A stretch of 54,453 nucleotides of DNA, from positions 1-54,453 of the forward strand of contig CAKZQC010000038.1 of NCBI GenBank assembly GCA_937139495.1, written 5' to 3'. A program made the position numbers and the translations under genes. The first letter of the stretch is position 1. Each line of letters opens with the position of its first letter. The notes under the pieces were generated by a model that was not told the DNA's origin, made no database searches, and saw nothing but the letters and a program-made list of their open reading frames with translations. Origin of the DNA: an uncultured Saprospiraceae bacterium (lineage in GTDB: Bacteria > Bacteroidota > Bacteroidia > Chitinophagales > Saprospiraceae). Positions 16,852 to 25,032 of the stretch are shown in pieces.

Positions 16852-16896
16852 AAGTTGGTTAAAGAGTCTAATGGCTTTTTAACCAACTTTTTTTTT
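16852..16896 (+). terminator. Intrinsic terminator after second FKBP gene
   Basis: AAGTTGGTTAAA (16852-16863) pairs with TTTAACCAACTT (16878-16889) and is followed by a run of T (to 16896). Confidence 0.8.
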
Positions 16897-16937
16897 GTAC
16901 CAACTCCCTCTCCTATTTTTATAAAAAACACTCCTTC

Positions 16938-17951
16938 ATGAAAACGTATATTCTATCAATCATCTTACTGATTATTGGCTCATCGGCAGCTTGTCAATCA
17001 ACAACCAGTGCCAATAAAAAATCTACTAAAAAAACATCTACGCTAGATTCCCCAGCACTCAAAGCACACAATATTGGCTATGCCTATGGGGTAACAGTCG
17101 CACAACAAATTTTTCCGAATCCTCTTTTAGTGATGACAGAAGAAGAACAAGATATTGATGCTTTTATCCAAGGATTCAAAGAAGGAATTAAAGGTAATGA
17201 GGAAACTTCTTTTGCTGCTAGATCTGTCCTAAAAAATCGTTTTGGAAATACAGTGCCTAGTACCACCAAACAAGAAGCTAAAAAAATAGCGTACAATCTT
17301 GGTATCAATGCCATTAGTGGTTTATCTACACTAGTAACTATTCCAGCAGATGCCATTAATTTGGAAGCAATGAAAACTGGATTTAAAGAAGCAGAAGCAG
17401 GCAAAGCAAAAATGGATAGCATTGAAGTTGACGTTATTCTAAATACATTTAGGGAACCCTACCAATCTGTTATAGAAGCAAAACGAAAGGAAAGAATAGC
17501 GGCTCAACAAAAAATACAAGATCAACAACTTCTTCATGCTACTCCTCCACCTAATCCAAACATAGCAGCAGGCAAAGCGTTCTTGGCTACCAATGCCAAA
17601 AAAGAAGGCGTGGTTACACTCGCTAGTGGATTGCAATACAAAATCATCAGAGAAGGAACGGGCATACAACCGACCATCGACGACCGAGTAAAAACGCACT
17701 ATCACGGCACTACTATTGATGGAAAAGTATTTGATAGTTCTGTCGAGCGTGGCGAGCCTGCTACTTTTGGTGTCCGTCAAGTTATCCAGGGTTGGCAGGA
17801 AGGCATTCCGTTGATGAAAGAAGGTGCCAAATATATTTTGTATATTCCACAAAAGTTGGCATATGGTATGCAATCACCTTCTGCGGATATCCCTGCTGGT
17901 TCTACCCTTATTTTTGAGGTAGAATTGATAGAAGTGAATCCCAAGCAATAG
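16938..17951 (+). CDS. FKBP-type peptidyl-prolyl isomerase lipoprotein
   Basis: A 337-residue paralogue of its two neighbours. Lipobox SSAAC with Cys19; a Ser/Thr/Lys linker (20-40); FKBP_N region starting GYAYGVTVAQQIFP; FKBP domain (about 225-333) with HYHGTTIDGKVFDSSVERG, VIQGWQEGIPLM and LAYGMQSPSADIPAGS. Catalytic-pocket residues are intact. Its C-terminal domain shares long identical nucleotide blocks with the next gene, while the N-terminal part matches the previous one better. Only 24 bases separate it from the next gene and no terminator intervenes, so 16938 and 17976 are probably cotranscribed. Confidence 0.92.
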   Translation: MKTYILSIILLIIGSSAACQSTTSANKKSTKKTSTLDSPALKAHNIGYAYGVTVAQQIFPNPLLVMTEEEQDIDAFIQGFKEGIKGNEETSFAARSVLKNRFGNTVPSTTKQEAKKIAYNLGINAISGLSTLVTIPADAINLEAMKTGFKEAEAGKAKMDSIEVDVILNTFREPYQSVIEAKRKERIAAQQKIQDQQLLHATPPPNPNIAAGKAFLATNAKKEGVVTLASGLQYKIIREGTGIQPTIDDRVKTHYHGTTIDGKVFDSSVERGEPATFGVRQVIQGWQEGIPLMKEGAKYILYIPQKLAYGMQSPSADIPAGSTLIFEVELIEVNPKQ

Positions 17952-17975
17952 ACCTTATTACTAAAATATAACATT

Positions 17976-18989
17976 ATGACAAACAAGACTATTTTATTTT
18001 GTTGCTTGGTAGCAATAAGCTACTTAACAGCTTGCAAAGTACCTCAGGAAATAACTAAACCGATTGCGGAACCGACTGAAGAGGTTGCGGAAGTGGTAAA
18101 AGATACAGCAACAATTGATAGTACTCTTTTTATAGTTGACCCTACTGAATTGGGGTATGCTTATGGTACGATTGTATCGGAGCAGTTTACCAATATTGAT
18201 TTGGGATTCAGCCAAGAAGAGAAAAATATTGATCAAGTTGTCCTTGGTTTTCGTCAAGCGCTCAAAGGCGACAAAAAAATCTATGCCGCTTCTATGGCTG
18301 TATTGCAAAAAAGAATATCAAGTCAGGAAAAATCCCCTACGACCGCTGCCGCCAATCAATTGGCTTACCACTTCGGTGTGAATGGCATGGGATTGGGCGA
18401 GCTAAGTCAATATGCAGATTTACCTGAAGGTGTACTAGATTTTGAGGCTATCAAAGTAGGTTTTTTGGATAATGAAATCGGAAGATCTAAATACAGCCGA
18501 GAAAGTAGAGATAGTTTAATTCAAGTTTTTGTTAGCTCTTACCAAGCTGAATATATGACCAAAAAACAAGCAGAGCAAGAAGCACAAGCTGTTGATAATA
18601 TAGCAGCAGGCAAAGCGTTCTTGGCTGCCAATGCCAAAAAAGAAGGCGTGGTCACGCTTGCTAGTGGATTGCAATACAAAATAATAAAAAAAGGGACAGG
18701 CAAACAACCAACCATTAACGACAAAGTCAAAACGCACTATCACGGCACTACTATTGACGGAAAAGTTTTTGATAGTTCTGTCGATCGTGGCGAGCCTGCT
18801 TCTTTTGGCGTCAGTCAAGTTATCCGAGGTTGGCAGGAAGGTATTCCGTTGATGAAAGAAGGTGCCAAATACATTTTGTATATTCCTCAAGAGCTAGGAT
18901 ATGGTATGCAATCGCCTTCAGCAGCTATTCCTGCTGGCTCTACCCTCATTTTTGAGGTAGAATTGATTACGGTCAATCCTGTGGATTGA
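17976..18989 (+). CDS. FKBP-type peptidyl-prolyl isomerase lipoprotein
   Basis: A 337-residue FKBP lipoprotein: hydrophobic N-terminus, lipobox YLTAC with Cys20, a Glu/Val-rich linker (21-55), FKBP_N region opening GYAYGTIVSEQF, and an FKBP domain (about 225-334) with HYHGTTIDGKVFDSSVDRG, VIRGWQEGIPLM, LGYGMQSPSAAIPAGS. All key isomerase residues are kept. The N-terminal domain is the most divergent of the three lipoproteins (for example the ELSQYADLPEG stretch), so a different client set or dimer partner is possible. The next FKBP gene starts 62 bases later with no hairpin between. Confidence 0.92.
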   Translation: MTNKTILFCCLVAISYLTACKVPQEITKPIAEPTEEVAEVVKDTATIDSTLFIVDPTELGYAYGTIVSEQFTNIDLGFSQEEKNIDQVVLGFRQALKGDKKIYAASMAVLQKRISSQEKSPTTAAANQLAYHFGVNGMGLGELSQYADLPEGVLDFEAIKVGFLDNEIGRSKYSRESRDSLIQVFVSSYQAEYMTKKQAEQEAQAVDNIAAGKAFLAANAKKEGVVTLASGLQYKIIKKGTGKQPTINDKVKTHYHGTTIDGKVFDSSVDRGEPASFGVSQVIRGWQEGIPLMKEGAKYILYIPQELGYGMQSPSAAIPAGSTLIFEVELITVNPVD

Positions 18990-19051
18990 TGCTAAACGAC
19001 ACCAATTACTTAATATCTACACCTATATTTCAATAACTATAAAACAAATTA

Positions 19052-20821
19052 ATGAAAGTATTTTCGATTAGTCTATTTTGCTTACTGCTAGCATTCTCTA
19101 GCCAAGCACAAGAAGACAAAAAAGCAAAGAAAAAAGCCGTACAAGATTTTAGCTACGCTTATGGTTACCGTTTCGCTAAGAGCCTGAACGAAAAAGAGGA
19201 TTTTGAGTCTATAGAAAAAGACGAAAAATATGTACTAAAAGGTATCAAAGCAGGATTGAAGCCCGACTCTAGCCAGTTGGCAACATTGGGGCAAATAGTG
19301 GCGACTCGTGTCGAAGACAAAGAATACAAAGCAACAGCCGATAATTCTAAAATTATTGCTTACAACTTGGGTTACTTGTCCGTGGCGAACGTGATTTACA
19401 ACTTCGATATTCCAGAAGGAGACTTCAATTATGCGTGCGTCAAAGCAGGTGTCAAAGATTTCAACAAAGGCAATACGCCTGATATGACAGAAGAAAAAAT
19501 TGAAGAAACTATTACTGCGTATTTCCAAGCATTGCAAGACAAAATGGAAGCAGCCGAAAAAGCTGAACAAGAAGTATTGGCAAAAGCAAATGCTGATGCT
19601 GGTGCCGCATTTCTGAAAAAAAATGGTGCTAAAAAAGGCGTAACAACAACTGCTTCTGGACTTCAATACGAAGTGATCCGTGCTGGAACAGGCAAACAAC
19701 CACTATTGACCGACAAGGTCAAAGTACATTACCATGGTACTATGATTGACGGAAAAGTTTTTGATAGCTCCGTAGATAGAGGCGAGCCGATTTCTTTTCC
19801 TCTGAGCGGCTTGATCCAAGGCTGGCAAGAAGGTATTCCATTGATGAAAGAAGGTGCTAAATATAAGTTCTTTATTCCTTCCGAATTGGCGTACGGTACA
19901 GATGCACCGCCTTCGATAGGACCAAACCAAACCTTGATTTTTGAAGTAGAATTGCTCAAAATACAAGAAGAGGTACTCAAAACAGCCAAAGAAAAAATGA
20001 GCTATTCTTACGGTTATGTCATTGCGCAAAGCTTAGGTCAAGCCAACTTGACCGCTGAGGAGCAAAGCACAGAATCGTTTGTACAGGGCTGGATAAAAGG
20101 TTTTGAAAAGAACGAAAATACGATGGCAAATTCTGACGAAATAATCAAAGCTCGTTTTCAAGGTGGTCCAGTTAGTGCCGATGCCAAAACAGCCGAAGCG
20201 CTGGGCAACGCTATCGGATATTCTTCTTCCTCTTCAATGGCACTACAGTTGGGTATTCAGCTCAACGAGTTCGACACCAAAATGATTGCAAAAGGGTTTG
20301 AAGATGCTAAAACAGGAGCAGAAGCACTGCTCGATAAGGAGCAAATCAATGCCGCACTACAAGCATTCTTTCAGCCAAAACAAGAAGCTGCTGATGCTAA
20401 AATAGCGGATGCTGATGCTAAAAGATCAGCTGGAGCAATTGAAGCTGGTGTCCAATTCTTGGCAGAAAATGCCAAAAAAGAAGGCGTAGTAACGCTCCCA
20501 AGCGGACTGCAATACCAAATCCTGAAAGAAGGAACAGGCGAAAAACCAACTGCTACGAGCAAGGTAACCACCCACTATCATGGGACATTGATCGACGGTA
20601 GTGTATTTGATAGCTCGGTAGAGCGTGGCTCTCCTGCTACCTTCCCTGTCAATGGCGTGATTCAAGGCTGGCAAGAAGGTTTGCCACTGATGAAAAAAGG
20701 AGCAAAATACCGCTTCTTTATTCCACAAGAGTTGGCGTACGGTATGCGTTCGCCGTCTCCTAAAATCCCTGCTGGTTCTGCTCTTATTTTTGATGTAGAA
20801 TTGATAGAAATTTCTAACTAG
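19052..20821 (+). CDS. Exported double-module FKBP isomerase
   Basis: A 589-residue protein with a signal peptide (1-20, ending SSQAQ) and two complete FKBP_N + FKBP modules in series. Module 1: FKBP_N from FSYAYGYRFAKSL (about 33-180), FKBP 205-304. Module 2: FKBP_N from MSYSYGYVIAQSL (about 316-475), FKBP about 490-588. Both FKBP domains keep HYHGT, VFDSS, GWQEG and AYG residues; the flap in module 1 is LAYGTDAPPSIGPNQT, different from the LAYGM.SP.. form in its neighbours. Classic FkpA is a homodimer, so this fusion may be a covalent dimer. It probably arose by fusion of two tandem genes. A decayed extra FKBP piece follows the stop. Confidence 0.92.
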   Translation: MKVFSISLFCLLLAFSSQAQEDKKAKKKAVQDFSYAYGYRFAKSLNEKEDFESIEKDEKYVLKGIKAGLKPDSSQLATLGQIVATRVEDKEYKATADNSKIIAYNLGYLSVANVIYNFDIPEGDFNYACVKAGVKDFNKGNTPDMTEEKIEETITAYFQALQDKMEAAEKAEQEVLAKANADAGAAFLKKNGAKKGVTTTASGLQYEVIRAGTGKQPLLTDKVKVHYHGTMIDGKVFDSSVDRGEPISFPLSGLIQGWQEGIPLMKEGAKYKFFIPSELAYGTDAPPSIGPNQTLIFEVELLKIQEEVLKTAKEKMSYSYGYVIAQSLGQANLTAEEQSTESFVQGWIKGFEKNENTMANSDEIIKARFQGGPVSADAKTAEALGNAIGYSSSSSMALQLGIQLNEFDTKMIAKGFEDAKTGAEALLDKEQINAALQAFFQPKQEAADAKIADADAKRSAGAIEAGVQFLAENAKKEGVVTLPSGLQYQILKEGTGEKPTATSKVTTHYHGTLIDGSVFDSSVERGSPATFPVNGVIQGWQEGLPLMKKGAKYRFFIPQELAYGMRSPSPKIPAGSALIFDVELIEISN

Positions 20822-21071
20822 AAATAGGCATTCTTACGAATTGGTCGATGGGACAGTTATCCACAATTCCTATCCACTTGATAAAGTAGTTCCTGTGGAT
20901 AGGAGTTATATGGAAGAGTGGAAAGAATCTATTGAATTGATGCAAGAAGGTGCAAAATATAGATTTTTTGTTCCTTATGAGTTAACAAAGTCCTTAGAAT
21001 ATCCTTATATTACCCCCATTGGCTCCATGATTATCTACGAAGTAGAATTAGTGGAGGTCATTACCTACTAA
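20822..21071 (+). pseudogene. Decayed FKBP domain remnant
   Basis: From about 20835 the plus-strand frame +1 relative to the preceding gene reads SYELVDGTVIHNS and continues through EEWKESIELMQEGAKYRFFVPYEL to MIIYEVELVEV, colinear with the second half of the neighbouring FKBP domains (LIDGSVFDSS..., GWQEGLPLMKKGAKYRFFIPQEL..., LIFDVELIEI). The key residues are lost: VFDSS is VIHNS, GW is EEWK, AYG is TKS. There is no N-terminal half; a TTG at 20841 would be the only start for a 76-residue product. Best read as a relic of an additional FKBP domain. Confidence 0.7.
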
Positions 21072-21107
21072 TTGAATTATTTATATAAATTTATCATAAA
21101 GAATACC

Positions 21108-21698
21108 ATGAAAGAAACAAGCTATAGCTTGGGCGTATTGCTCGGCAAGAATTTGGAAAGTCAAGTAGATATTGAAGGATTGAACTTTGACGCACTAGCA
21201 AAAGGTGTAGTTGATTCCCTCAAAGGTGGAAAACTAGAAATCAGCGAAGAAGATGCTAACTATAAAGCGCAAGTATATTTGCAAGAATCAGCTGCTCTAA
21301 TGGCTGCTAAAGCTGCTAAAGCAGAAAGCGGATTTTTGGATGAAAATGGCGAACGTGCAGAAGTAACGGTTCAGCCTTCAGGATTGCAGTACGAAGTATT
21401 GGTAGAAGGAACAGGAGATATTCCTAAAATTCACCAAAAAGTAGTCGCTCACTACGAAGGTAAATTGCTTAACGGCAAAATATTTGACTCTTCGTACAAG
21501 CGTGGAGAACCTGCTACTTTCCCTGTCAACGGATTGATCAAAGGCTGGCAAGAAGCCCTACAAATCATGCCTGTTGGTTCTAAATGGCGTTTGTATATCC
21601 CTTCTAACTTGGGATATGGTGCTAGAGGAGCAGGTAACGATATTCCAGGAAATGCTACTTTAGTATTTGACCTAGAGTTACTGAACATTACTCGCTAA
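21108..21698 (+). CDS. Cytoplasmic FKBP-type peptidyl-prolyl isomerase
   Basis: A 196-residue FklB-like isomerase without a signal peptide, hence probably cytosolic. The start is the ATG giving MKETSYSLGVLLGKNLES, which begins exactly at the FKBP_N motif; a TTG 12 codons upstream is unlikely. FKBP_N covers 1-80, FKBP domain about 95-195: HYEGKLLNGKIFDSSYKRG, LIKGWQEALQIM, LGYGARGAGNDIPGNAT. The HYEG and ARGAG forms are closer to E. coli FklB than to the exported paralogues here. It ends the cluster and is followed by a terminator. Confidence 0.92.
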   Translation: MKETSYSLGVLLGKNLESQVDIEGLNFDALAKGVVDSLKGGKLEISEEDANYKAQVYLQESAALMAAKAAKAESGFLDENGERAEVTVQPSGLQYEVLVEGTGDIPKIHQKVVAHYEGKLLNGKIFDSSYKRGEPATFPVNGLIKGWQEALQIMPVGSKWRLYIPSNLGYGARGAGNDIPGNATLVFDLELLNITR

Positions 21699-21718
21699 AA
21701 AATTAGAAAGTATATTTA

Positions 21719-21726
21719 TACTTTTG
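21719..21726 (+). promoter_or_regulatory. -7-type box TACTTTTG just before a terminator
   Basis: TACTTTTG fits TAnnTTTG and lies 61 bases before the DUF2306 gene, immediately upstream of the hairpin 21734-21765. No TTG at the usual distance; weak. Confidence 0.25.
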
Positions 21727-21733
21727 TAAATTG

Positions 21734-21771
21734 AGGAGCAAATGCACGTAAGTGTGTTTGCTCCTTTTTTT
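21734..21771 (+). terminator. Intrinsic terminator closing the FKBP cluster
   Basis: AGGAGCAAA (21734-21742) pairs with TTTGCTCCT (21757-21765), with an inner GCAC/GTGT pairing and a T-run after the stem. It lies 35 bases after the last FKBP stop. Confidence 0.8.
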
Positions 21772-21786
21772 ATCTAAGCCCCAATT

Positions 21787-22446
21787 ATGTCTTTGACTAT
21801 CTCCAAAATTTATACTTTTTTAGGGCTGCTATCGTGGTGGTTTATCTACGGTTTTTTTTGTTGGTTATTGCTCGAAATTACATTGCAATACTATCCAATT
21901 GATTTCGATGTTGCCTTCTTGCGTATCAAGCAGGACGAAATGCAATTTTGGTATTACAAGTTGGCTTTTTATGTCCACGTAGCGAGTGCTATTTTTTGTT
22001 TGTTGGCTGGCTTTACGCAATTTTCGGGCAGCTTGCGCCAACGTTTTCCTAGTATTCATCGCCTCATTGGTTGGATTTATATTGTCACTATTCTAATCTT
22101 CGCAGCTCCTTCTGGACTACTCATGGGCTATTACGCCAATGGAGGTTGGTCTTCGCAATTAGCTTTTTGCCTGCTGGCTATTCTTTGGTTTGCCACGACA
22201 TATATCGCTTGGCGAAGCCTAGCCAAATCAGATTACTTGACCCATCAAAAATATATGCTACGCAGTTTTGCCTTGACACTCTCGGCGATTACACTTCGAC
22301 TGTGGAAATATGTTATTGTCTTGATTTGGCACCCTCGCCCTATGGATGTTTATCAGATTGTAGCTTGGTTGGGCTGGGTGCTCAACTTGGCTATTGCCGA
22401 ATATTTTATTTACAAATACCTTTCTAAAAAACAACTTGAAAATTAA
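21787..22446 (+). CDS. DUF2306 integral membrane protein
   Basis: A 219-residue protein with about six transmembrane helices. The order of conserved elements fits DUF2306: FYVHVASAIFCLLAGFTQF, HRLIGWIYIVTILIFAAPSG, and LTHQKYMLRSFALTLSAITLRLW, with His residues at helix ends. The family's function is unknown; the conserved His residues make a cofactor or metal role conceivable. It lies 88 bases behind the FKBP cluster beyond a terminator, and the following YARHG lipoprotein starts 12 bases after its stop, so those two are probably one transcript. Confidence 0.8.
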   Translation: MSLTISKIYTFLGLLSWWFIYGFFCWLLLEITLQYYPIDFDVAFLRIKQDEMQFWYYKLAFYVHVASAIFCLLAGFTQFSGSLRQRFPSIHRLIGWIYIVTILIFAAPSGLLMGYYANGGWSSQLAFCLLAILWFATTYIAWRSLAKSDYLTHQKYMLRSFALTLSAITLRLWKYVIVLIWHPRPMDVYQIVAWLGWVLNLAIAEYFIYKYLSKKQLEN

Positions 22447-22458
22447 AACTTGCACACT

Positions 22459-23445
22459 ATGAAAAACCTGTTCTTATTCGTAATGCTTTTGTTCGTAACC
22501 ATCGGTTGCGACAATGAGCAACCAACAACTGTATCGGAAGGAGACAACAACGAACTACCTACTGACCTCCCCGTAACAGAAGGAGCCAATGATACCAATA
22601 TGTATAACCCTAACTTGGATAATCAGCCTAAATATGCTGATGCCATTACTGATTATAATTCGACCGATAGCCCAGAAGACTTTCAGCATGTCTTGGGCTA
22701 TTATGTCGGCAATTTTGAAGAAAAAAAGACTACAGCACAAAAAGACTATAGAGCTTCCCATTTCAATAAAATCAATATTTCTATTGATTACTTGACGGCT
22801 GATTCTGTTATTGGGCATTCAATTGTAGCAGGTAACAACCGCCCGTTTGTAGGCACTTATGACGCTACACAACAAATGTATGTCGCCAAAGAACCAGGCG
22901 ATGACAAATACGATGGCATCTTTACCTTTGCAATAGATAATGGCAGTACCCTAAAAGGAACTTGGGTTGCTAATAACAAAAAACTAGCAGTAACAGAACG
23001 TGAATATGAGCTAAAGCGTGCCGAGTTCAACTACAACCCAGAACTACAATTGCCAGAAGAAATGACTGCCATAGAATTGTATATGGCAAAAGAACTACGC
23101 AAAAAAATGTTTACCAAAGATTTTGGCGAAAGCGAACGATGGGAAGGTGAATTCCTGACCGATGAAGTCCTTAAATATAACCCATCAACGACCGAACTGA
23201 GCAAAGAATATTTAGAAAATATGTACAAAGGTGATTTGGAAGTACTACGCAATTCTATTTATGCTCGTCATGGCTATTCGTTTGCCAATCGCTCTATGCG
23301 ATACATCTTCGATAATATTGATTGGTATATTCCTGTGCATGCAGACGTCACCAAAAACCTAACCGAACTAGAAAGGAAAAACATTGCTCTTATCAAACGT
23401 TACGAAGGTCATTCGGAGCGTTATTACGATGTGTTTGGTCGTTAA
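22459..23445 (+). CDS. YARHG-domain lipoprotein
   Basis: A 328-residue lipoprotein: hydrophobic 2-15, lipobox VTIGC with Cys17. The middle (about 70-195) is a beta-rich unknown region; the C-terminus is a YARHG domain with the name-giving YARHG at 268-272 (LRNSIYARHGYSFAN...) and a following WYIPVHADVTKNLTELERKNI helix. YARHG domains are extracellular and of unknown function, thought to bind the cell wall or envelope partners. The start is the ATG at 22459; a TTG three codons earlier is not needed. Cotranscribed with DUF2306. Confidence 0.85.
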   Translation: MKNLFLFVMLLFVTIGCDNEQPTTVSEGDNNELPTDLPVTEGANDTNMYNPNLDNQPKYADAITDYNSTDSPEDFQHVLGYYVGNFEEKKTTAQKDYRASHFNKINISIDYLTADSVIGHSIVAGNNRPFVGTYDATQQMYVAKEPGDDKYDGIFTFAIDNGSTLKGTWVANNKKLAVTEREYELKRAEFNYNPELQLPEEMTAIELYMAKELRKKMFTKDFGESERWEGEFLTDEVLKYNPSTTELSKEYLENMYKGDLEVLRNSIYARHGYSFANRSMRYIFDNIDWYIPVHADVTKNLTELERKNIALIKRYEGHSERYYDVFGR

Positions 23446-23471
23446 ATTAGAGCTTATTTATAGCGTTATAT

Positions 23472-23531
23472 ATGGTGTTGTTTGGCGATAAATCCCTATT
23501 TTGGAACTTTATCAAAGTCAAACAACACCAT
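23472..23531 (+). terminator. Long-loop inverted repeat, terminator or leader structure
   Basis: ATGGTGTTGTTTG (23472-23484) is exactly complementary to CAAACAACACCAT (23519-23531), with a 34-base loop and TTTTATTT after it. It follows the YARHG stop by 26 bases but also ends 8 bases before the next start codon, so it may be a terminator or a leader element of the next gene. Confidence 0.5.
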
Positions 23532-23538
23532 TTTATTT

Positions 23539-23955
23539 ATGTGTATATTCCATGCCAGCAGCCAGTCGCATTCTTTTCAAGATTTTCTGAAAGCTAACCC
23601 TGATTTCCCTGTTTATCAGAGCTACGAAAAAGGAGACGATATCAGCAATGCCGAAGAAACTTCTGTACAGGAAGATTATGGTTTTTCTTGTGATGTCAGC
23701 GACCGCAAATGGGACGATGTAGCAGGTCAAGTTGTAGATATGATTAGTTTTCTGGAGGTCTATACCCCTCTGTTGCAACAGCTAAAAAAAACGCACCCAA
23801 CCATTGATTGGCGATTTGATTTGCCATACGAATGCGAATTGACAGAAACACATTTTATGCAAGTTAATTTTTTGCCACCACGAGTACTGCAGCTTGCAGG
23901 AACTTTAGGAATTGGTATAGAGTTATCCTTGTATTGGCCCAGTGCCGATGAGTAA
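23539..23955 (+). CDS. Protein of unknown function
   Basis: A 138-residue soluble protein, no signal peptide, no family recognised. The start is the ATG giving MCIFHASSQSHSF; an upstream TTG (23482) would place coding sequence across the inverted repeat and is unlikely. The first 30 residues read like an edited beta strand plus helix (FQDFLKANPDFPVYQSY), the middle is acidic, and residues 95-138 contain WRFDLPYECELTETHFMQVNFLPP followed by GIGIELSLYW. The composition suggests an alpha/beta cytoplasmic protein. The TPR gene follows 21 bases later. Confidence 0.65.
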   Translation: MCIFHASSQSHSFQDFLKANPDFPVYQSYEKGDDISNAEETSVQEDYGFSCDVSDRKWDDVAGQVVDMISFLEVYTPLLQQLKKTHPTIDWRFDLPYECELTETHFMQVNFLPPRVLQLAGTLGIGIELSLYWPSADE

Positions 23956-23976
23956 CTTTTTTTGAAATATTGAGCT

Positions 23977-25011
23977 ATGCAACCAGACACCATGAAACCT
24001 GATCTAAATCCATACAATATCAGTCGCTTGCTATTAAGTAGCAAGCCAGCTGATGTTGGTATTGCGGAAGCAACCCTAACAGGCTATCCTGAGATTATAG
24101 CCAAGATTCGACCTGCATTGGAAGTCTATTTAGCGTTTTACCCTAAGCCCAACGAGATAGAAAAACTGACAAAAAATACCTTTGAGGATTACTCTTTGGA
24201 CAAAAACCCTGTCTATGTTTTGTATTTGGCGAAACATAATAAACTATCGCTCAATGATCACTTGGAGTTGGTCAAGACGTTTGTCGATAATCATGCACAG
24301 CGGTACGAAGCACTCATCAATCTAAATCCTGCTCGCAGCGAGTACTATATTTTTTTGGCAGATTGGCTAAAAGCAACTACCAAAAATCATAATTTAGTTA
24401 TTCGGTGCTATCAGAAAGCACTAAAATACAATTCAGAATGCCCACGCACCAGTTATAATTTTTCAAAGTATTTAGTTGATTTTTACGATGTACTTCTTCC
24501 CGAATATACCGAAGCCGTACTCAATAAGTGGATTATAGAATATTCTAAACATTCTTATCAATTGCAGCATGATGTAGCTGTATTTACCAATCTGGCTACT
24601 TTTTACGAGGAAATAAAAAAAGATATTCCGAAAGCCACCGCCACTTATCAGAAGTGCATCGATAGTCGTTCGCAAGATGCGGAGGCACTTCTGAATTTTT
24701 CGGAATTTTTGATTCGTCAAAAACAATATGAACGAGCTAAAGAGCATTTGGTCACGGCTACTCGCATCATGGAACTCAACAACCACTCCGATATAGTGCA
24801 GGCGTATGTTATGATGGCGACCATATATTGGAAGCATTATAAAAATTATGAAAAGGCAATCCTTTATATTAAGCGTGCTTTGCGTATCGACTCCTCCTAT
24901 TCGGGTGCTGTCTCAGAAGCTATTCAGATGTATAAAATGAATGGCGACCAGCAAAATCTGCTCAAATGGCAAGAGAAACAAGCACAACAAAAGAAAGCTG
25001 CCCTTCATTAA
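23977..25011 (+). CDS. TPR-repeat protein
   Basis: A 344-residue protein without signal peptide. Residues about 130-330 consist of tetratricopeptide-like helix pairs, for example LVIRCYQKALKYNSECP, IPKATATYQKCIDSRSQDAEAL, YERAKEHLVTATRIMELN and YEKAILYIKRALRIDSSYSGAV. The first 120 residues are a helical, non-TPR region. Presumably an adaptor in a cytoplasmic complex; no partner can be named. ATG at 23992 (MKPDLN) is an alternative start. Convergent with dnaB, 21 bases apart, with no visible hairpin between. Confidence 0.78.
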   Translation: MQPDTMKPDLNPYNISRLLLSSKPADVGIAEATLTGYPEIIAKIRPALEVYLAFYPKPNEIEKLTKNTFEDYSLDKNPVYVLYLAKHNKLSLNDHLELVKTFVDNHAQRYEALINLNPARSEYYIFLADWLKATTKNHNLVIRCYQKALKYNSECPRTSYNFSKYLVDFYDVLLPEYTEAVLNKWIIEYSKHSYQLQHDVAVFTNLATFYEEIKKDIPKATATYQKCIDSRSQDAEALLNFSEFLIRQKQYERAKEHLVTATRIMELNNHSDIVQAYVMMATIYWKHYKNYEKAILYIKRALRIDSSYSGAVSEAIQMYKMNGDQQNLLKWQEKQAQQKKAALH

Positions 25012-25032
25012 CGTCTCTAATGCCATTTGTGC

